NCBI GenBank assembly: GCA_937891565.1
Contig: CALAHA010000257.1
Location: 1-16,444 of the forward strand
Direction of reading: 5' to 3'
Length of the DNA: 16,444 nt
Source of the DNA: an uncultured Ilumatobacter sp.
Lineage (GTDB): Bacteria; Actinomycetota; Acidimicrobiia; Acidimicrobiales; Ilumatobacteraceae
Every line of letters starts with the position of its first letter. Position 1 is the first letter of the stretch. The notes below the pieces were generated by a model. That model was not told the DNA's origin, searched no databases, and was given only the letters and a program-made list of their open reading frames with translations. A program made the translations under genes and the position numbers. This document shows positions 13,400-16,444 of this stretch, piece after piece.

Positions 13400-15551
13400 C
13401 GTCGGTGAGTTCTCGACTGAGCTCGCGGATCTCGTCGCGAAGTTTCGCGGCGTACTCGAACTTCAGTTCAGCCGAGGCTTCTTGCATTTCGGCCTCGAGC
13501 GTTTGGATGAGTCGCTGGAGCTCTTGCTGCGGCAGGTTCTTGAGTTCCTGCTGCACCTTGTCGCGTTCGCGTTGGCGACGTTTATCCATGCCCGGCACCG
13601 GAGTCCGCGAGTCGGGGCGCAACATCGACAGAATGTCGCCCACGGCCTTGCGGATCGTCTTTGGATCGATGCCGTGTTCTTCGTTGTAGGCCAACTGCAT
13701 TTTGCGGCGACGCTGTGTTTCGTCGATCGCCTTCGTCATCGAGTTGGTCACGCGGTCGGCATACATGACGACCTCGCCCGACACGTTTCGTGCAGCACGA
13801 CCCATCATCTGAATCAGCGCCGTTTCGGACCGCAGGAAGCCTTCTTTGTCGGCGTCAAGGATGCAGATCAGCGACACCTCGGGAAGGTCCAGGCCCTCAC
13901 GCAGCAGGTTGATCCCGATCAACACGTCGAACTCGCCGAGGCGCAGGGCACGGATGATCTCGATCCGTTGGATCGTGTCGATGTTGCTGTGGAGATACCT
14001 GACCTTCATGCCCTGCTCGAGCAGGTAGTCAGTGAGATCCTCGGCCATCTTCTTCGTGAGTGTCGTGACCAAAACGCGCTCGTCGTTCGCGACGCGGCCC
14101 TCGACCATTTCCATCAGATCATCGATCTGGCCCTTGGTCGGCTTGATGATCACTTCCGGGTCGACGAGGCCAGTCGGACGGATGATCTGTTCGACGACCT
14201 TGGTCGACACGCGTAACTCATAGGGGCTCGGTGTCGCCGAGAGGAAGATGCACTGGTTGACGCGTCCGAGGACCTCTTCGAAGGTGAGCGGTCGGTTGTC
14301 GCGCGCCGACGGCAGACGGAAGCCGTGCTCGACCAGCATGTCTTTTCGACTGCGGTCACCCGCAAACTGGCCATGCAGCTGCGGCACTGCAACGTGGCTC
14401 TCGTCGACCACAAGGAGGTAGTCGTCCGGGAAGTAGTCGAGCAGGGTGAACGGCGGTTCGCCGTACTCACGGCCGTCGATGTGCATCGAGTAGTTCTCGA
14501 TGCCGTTGCAGTAACCGAGCTCGCTCATCATCTCGAGGTCGTACGACGTGCGCATCCGGAGGCGCTGAGCTTCGAGGAGCTTGTCTTGCTCTTCAAACTC
14601 TTTGAGCCGAACCTGCAGTTCATGTTCGATTTGGCCCATCGCTCGGGTCATCCGCTCGTTGCCGGTGACGTAGTGAGTTGCGGGGAACACATGGGCGCGT
14701 TCGAGTTCGCGGAGGTTCTCACCGGTGAGCGGATCGATCATCGTGATGCGGTCGACAGTGTCGCCGAACATCTCGATGCGCAGCACGTTCTCTTCGTAAG
14801 CCGGATGCACTTCGATCGTGTCGCCGCGCACGCGGAAATTTCCGCGCCCCAACGTCATGTCGTTGCGGTCGTATTGCATGTCGACGAGACGGCGCAGGAT
14901 ATTGCGCATGTCGTAGTCGACGCCAACGCTCAGGTCGAGCAGATTGCCTTTGTACTCCTCGGGGTTACCCATGCCGTAGATGCAAGACACCGACGCGACG
15001 ACGATGACGTCTTTGCGAGTGAGAAGTGCAGCCGTCGTGGAGTGGCGCAGACGCTCGATGTCGTCGTTGACCGAGCTGTCCTTCTCGATAAACGTGTCGC
15101 TGCTCGGGATGTACGCCTCGGGCTGGTAGTAGTCGTAGTAAGAGACGAAGTACTCGACTCGGTTGTGCGGAAAAAACTCGCGCATCTCCTGCGCCAACTG
15201 CGCAGCGAGCGATTTGTTGGGCGCCAAAATGAGCGTCGGTCGCTGTGTTTGCTCGATGGTCCAGGCAATGGTCGCCGACTTGCCGGAACCGGTAATGCCA
15301 AGCAGCGTCTGGAATCGCTCCCCCGCTTCGATGCCTTCGGACAGCGCCTTGATTGCTTCGGGCTGCGCACCAGCAGGGTCCCAATCGGAAACGACCTGAA
15401 ACTTGTTCTCGTTGCCGGTGTCGTAGTTGGAGAACGAACTCGAAGCGGCGATCAGCGCCTGCTCGGGTGACTGGTCAGGCACCGCAGCATCGGGGGTGAT
15501 GACGGCCCCTGCCCCTGATTGCTGGCCAGTTTCCTGATCGGTGTCGGTCAC
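13392..15551 (-). CDS. uvrB: Excinuclease ABC subunit B
   Basis: A 719-aa helicase-like subunit that verifies lesions and recruits UvrC. Walker A is GITGSGKS (85-92). The beta-hairpin region YYDYYQPEAY is at 138-147. SVSCIYGMGNPEEY lies at 188-200, and the DESH Walker B box is at 383-386. SATPSPYEL (438-445) and the helicase motif LLREGLDLPEV (549-559) precede QMMGRAARN (581-589). A C-terminal UVR motif (about 674-710) contacts UvrA and UvrC. The first 49 residues are an acidic, Gln/Ser/Ala-rich extension before the conserved FQVVSDWDPAGAQPEAI. GTG 15551 is used because no in-frame start was found nearer the core, and a promoter lies right before it. A LexA box lies 18 nt upstream. The HlyC/CorC-type gene ends only 9 nt before it. 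Confidence 0.97.
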   Translation of the reverse strand: MTDTDQETGQQSGAGAVITPDAAVPDQSPEQALIAASSSFSNYDTGNENKFQVVSDWDPAGAQPEAIKALSEGIEAGERFQTLLGITGSGKSATIAWTIEQTQRPTLILAPNKSLAAQLAQEMREFFPHNRVEYFVSYYDYYQPEAYIPSSDTFIEKDSSVNDDIERLRHSTTAALLTRKDVIVVASVSCIYGMGNPEEYKGNLLDLSVGVDYDMRNILRRLVDMQYDRNDMTLGRGNFRVRGDTIEVHPAYEENVLRIEMFGDTVDRITMIDPLTGENLRELERAHVFPATHYVTGNERMTRAMGQIEHELQVRLKEFEEQDKLLEAQRLRMRTSYDLEMMSELGYCNGIENYSMHIDGREYGEPPFTLLDYFPDDYLLVVDESHVAVPQLHGQFAGDRSRKDMLVEHGFRLPSARDNRPLTFEEVLGRVNQCIFLSATPSPYELRVSTKVVEQIIRPTGLVDPEVIIKPTKGQIDDLMEMVEGRVANDERVLVTTLTKKMAEDLTDYLLEQGMKVRYLHSNIDTIQRIEIIRALRLGEFDVLIGINLLREGLDLPEVSLICILDADKEGFLRSETALIQMMGRAARNVSGEVVMYADRVTNSMTKAIDETQRRRKMQLAYNEEHGIDPKTIRKAVGDILSMLRPDSRTPVPGMDKRRQRERDKVQQELKNLPQQELQRLIQTLEAEMQEASAELKFEYAAKLRDEIRELSRELTDAG

Positions 15552-15560
15552 CAGACCAGT

Positions 15561-16444
15561 CTATGATAACGAACGAACGTTCGCATCTGCTTCGTCGGTC
15601 GCGTCGGTCGCCAACTTCACCCGCAGTGTGGCAATTGCGTAGCCGTCCATTTCAATCACGGTGAACTCGCCAACTGCGGTGTGCAGGCTGTCGCCAGCCG
15701 ACGGGATCTCATCAAGAGCGCCAATCACGTAGCCAGCAACGGTGTGCCAGTCACCTTCGGGCAGCGCAACACCTGTGCACTCTTCGAACTGGTCAGGCCG
15801 CAGCGTGCCGTTGATCCCGAAGCTGCCGTCAGCGTGCTGTACGCAATCACCGAGGCGGTCGTCGGACTCGTCGTCGAAATCACCGATCAGTTCTTCGAAC
15901 ACGTCTTCGAGGGTGACCAAACCAACAACGGTGCCGTGCTCGTCGACAGCCACAGAGATGTGTTTGCGCTCGCTGCGCATCTCGACGAGCAGATCTTCGA
16001 GTCGGTGATGATCAGGGGTCACCATCAGGGGTCGCACGAGGGAACGAGCGAGCCTGGTCTCCCATTCGGCGCCATCCAGGCGGAGCAGGTCTTTCGCGTG
16101 GATGAAGCCGAGGCAGTGGTCGAGATTGTCTTCGTGGATGACAATGCGGGTCCGACCCGTACGGTGCGCCTCGGCCGCTACTTCCGCAGCTGTGGCGTCG
16201 CCAGGCATCGAGATGATGTCACGCCGGACCGTCATCGCGTCGGAGGCAGTAAGGCCTGACAGCTCGAGCGAGCGGGTCAGCAGCTGATGATCTTCGGCAT
16301 CGATATCGCCGTGACCAGCCGACTCGTCGAGCAGGAGGATGAGGTCAGCTGGAGAATGCGCCATGGCACGTTCGTCCTGTGGCTCCACGCCAACCAGACG
16401 GACCACGATGTTGGCGAGCGAGTTGAGGAACCAGATGATTGGCT
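15561..16444 (-). CDS. HlyC/CorC (CNNM/CBS-domain) family membrane protein, C-terminal part (cut by window edge)
   Basis: The reading frame is open to the right edge, so the start lies outside the window; the in-frame GTG at 16406 is internal. The visible 293 residues begin with PIIWFLNSLANIVVRLVGVEP, the end of the CNNM (DUF21) transmembrane domain. LLLDESAGHGDIDAEDHQLLTRSLELSGLTASDAMTVRRDI follows. Two CBS domains come next (FIHAKDLLRL, then HISVAVDEHGTVVGLVTLEDVFEELIGDFDDESDD). The C-terminal transporter-associated domain runs from about DGSFGINGTLRPDQFEECTGVALP to IATLRVKLA. Relatives are linked to Mg2+/Co2+ resistance and transport; many are mislabelled haemolysins, and the substrate here is unknown. 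uvrB follows 9 nt downstream on the same strand, so some read-through into uvrB is likely in addition to the LexA-controlled promoter. Confidence 0.93.
   Translation of the reverse strand, partial: PIIWFLNSLANIVVRLVGVEPQDERAMAHSPADLILLLDESAGHGDIDAEDHQLLTRSLELSGLTASDAMTVRRDIISMPGDATAAEVAAEAHRTGRTRIVIHEDNLDHCLGFIHAKDLLRLDGAEWETRLARSLVRPLMVTPDHHRLEDLLVEMRSERKHISVAVDEHGTVVGLVTLEDVFEELIGDFDDESDDRLGDCVQHADGSFGINGTLRPDQFEECTGVALPEGDWHTVAGYVIGALDEIPSAGDSLHTAVGEFTVIEMDGYAIATLRVKLATDATDEADANVRSLS
15563..15568 (-). promoter_or_regulatory. Candidate -10 box of uvrB (TATCAT)
   Basis: TATCAT on the minus strand matches five of six bases of TATAAT. It lies 11 nt before the uvrB GTG, so the leader would be only about 4-5 nt. 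It overlaps the stop codon of the upstream gene. No Shine-Dalgarno precedes the GTG, which fits a very short or absent leader. Confidence 0.55.
15570..15583. promoter_or_regulatory. Perfect LexA (SOS) box upstream of uvrB
   Basis: CGAACGAACGTTCG is a perfect match to the Gram-positive LexA consensus CGAACRNRYGTTYG and to the CGAAC-N4-GTTCG core of mycobacterial SOS boxes. It lies 18 nt upstream of the uvrB GTG, directly next to the TATCAT -10 box, and inside the last codons of the preceding HlyC/CorC-type gene. LexA bound here would repress uvrB until DNA damage. Binding is inferred. Confidence 0.8.

Noticed and set aside
14325..15470. A 381-codon open frame on the plus strand, antisense to uvrB
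   Set aside because: It is a shadow of the real uvrB frame caused by GC-rich codon bias and shows no protein family features.
16404..16406. GTG at 16406 as the start of the CBS-domain protein
   Set aside because: The frame stays open to the window edge and encodes the end of the CNNM membrane domain upstream of this codon, so the gene is truncated rather than starting here.
1..16444. tRNA, rRNA, CRISPR arrays, IS transposases and phage genes
   Set aside because: None was seen. All long frames are accounted for by chromosomal housekeeping or enzyme genes.

Overview
The window reads as chromosomal core sequence from a high-GC actinomycete, most likely a member of the Acidimicrobiia. This placement is inferred from gene content, the F420-type luciferase-like enzyme, the actinobacterial uvr/rapZ/gap/pgk neighbourhood and codon usage; no rRNA is present to confirm it. 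No tRNA, rRNA, CRISPR array, transposase, integrase or phage gene was seen.

Layout from left to right. (1) 1-2279, minus strand: the start of phosphoglycerate kinase (pgk, cut by the window edge), glyceraldehyde-3-phosphate dehydrogenase (gap) and the RNase/nucleotide-binding adaptor RapZ. (2) 2353-5824: an accessory block of three genes in mixed orientation. It holds an N-acyl-D-amino-acid deacylase-type amidohydrolase (+), a SAM-dependent methyltransferase (-) that meets the amidohydrolase tail to tail with overlapping stop codons, and an F420/FMN luciferase-like oxidoreductase (+) divergent from the methyltransferase. (3) 5880-15551, minus strand: the three nucleotide excision repair genes uvrC, uvrA and uvrB. 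A catalytically dead-looking rhomboid-family membrane protein (+) and an MFS transporter (-) lie between uvrC and uvrA. (4) 15561-16444, minus strand: the C-terminal part of a CNNM/CBS (HlyC/CorC family) membrane protein, cut by the right edge and lying immediately upstream of uvrB.

How the genes work together. UvrA and UvrB form the damage-recognition complex and UvrC makes the incisions. A perfect Gram-positive-type LexA (SOS) box lies just upstream of uvrB, and a one-mismatch box lies just upstream of uvrA. None was found at uvrC. gap and pgk catalyse consecutive steps of lower glycolysis and look co-transcribed. RapZ normally sits with yvcK and whiA before gap in actinobacteria; both are missing here.

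The main non-coding signals are: the two SOS boxes; a 24-nt repeat present exactly twice, at nearly the same distance and orientation after the uvrC and uvrB stop codons, each copy next to a short tandem duplication; a perfect 15-bp palindrome at the amidohydrolase/methyltransferase junction; a 9-bp inverted repeat between the divergent methyltransferase and luciferase-like genes; a 10-bp stem-loop between gap and pgk; and TANNNT -10-like boxes 6-11 nt before six start codons without convincing Shine-Dalgarno sequences, suggesting frequent leaderless transcription. I found no clearly new multi-gene system. The regulatory and repeat architecture is the most noteworthy part.
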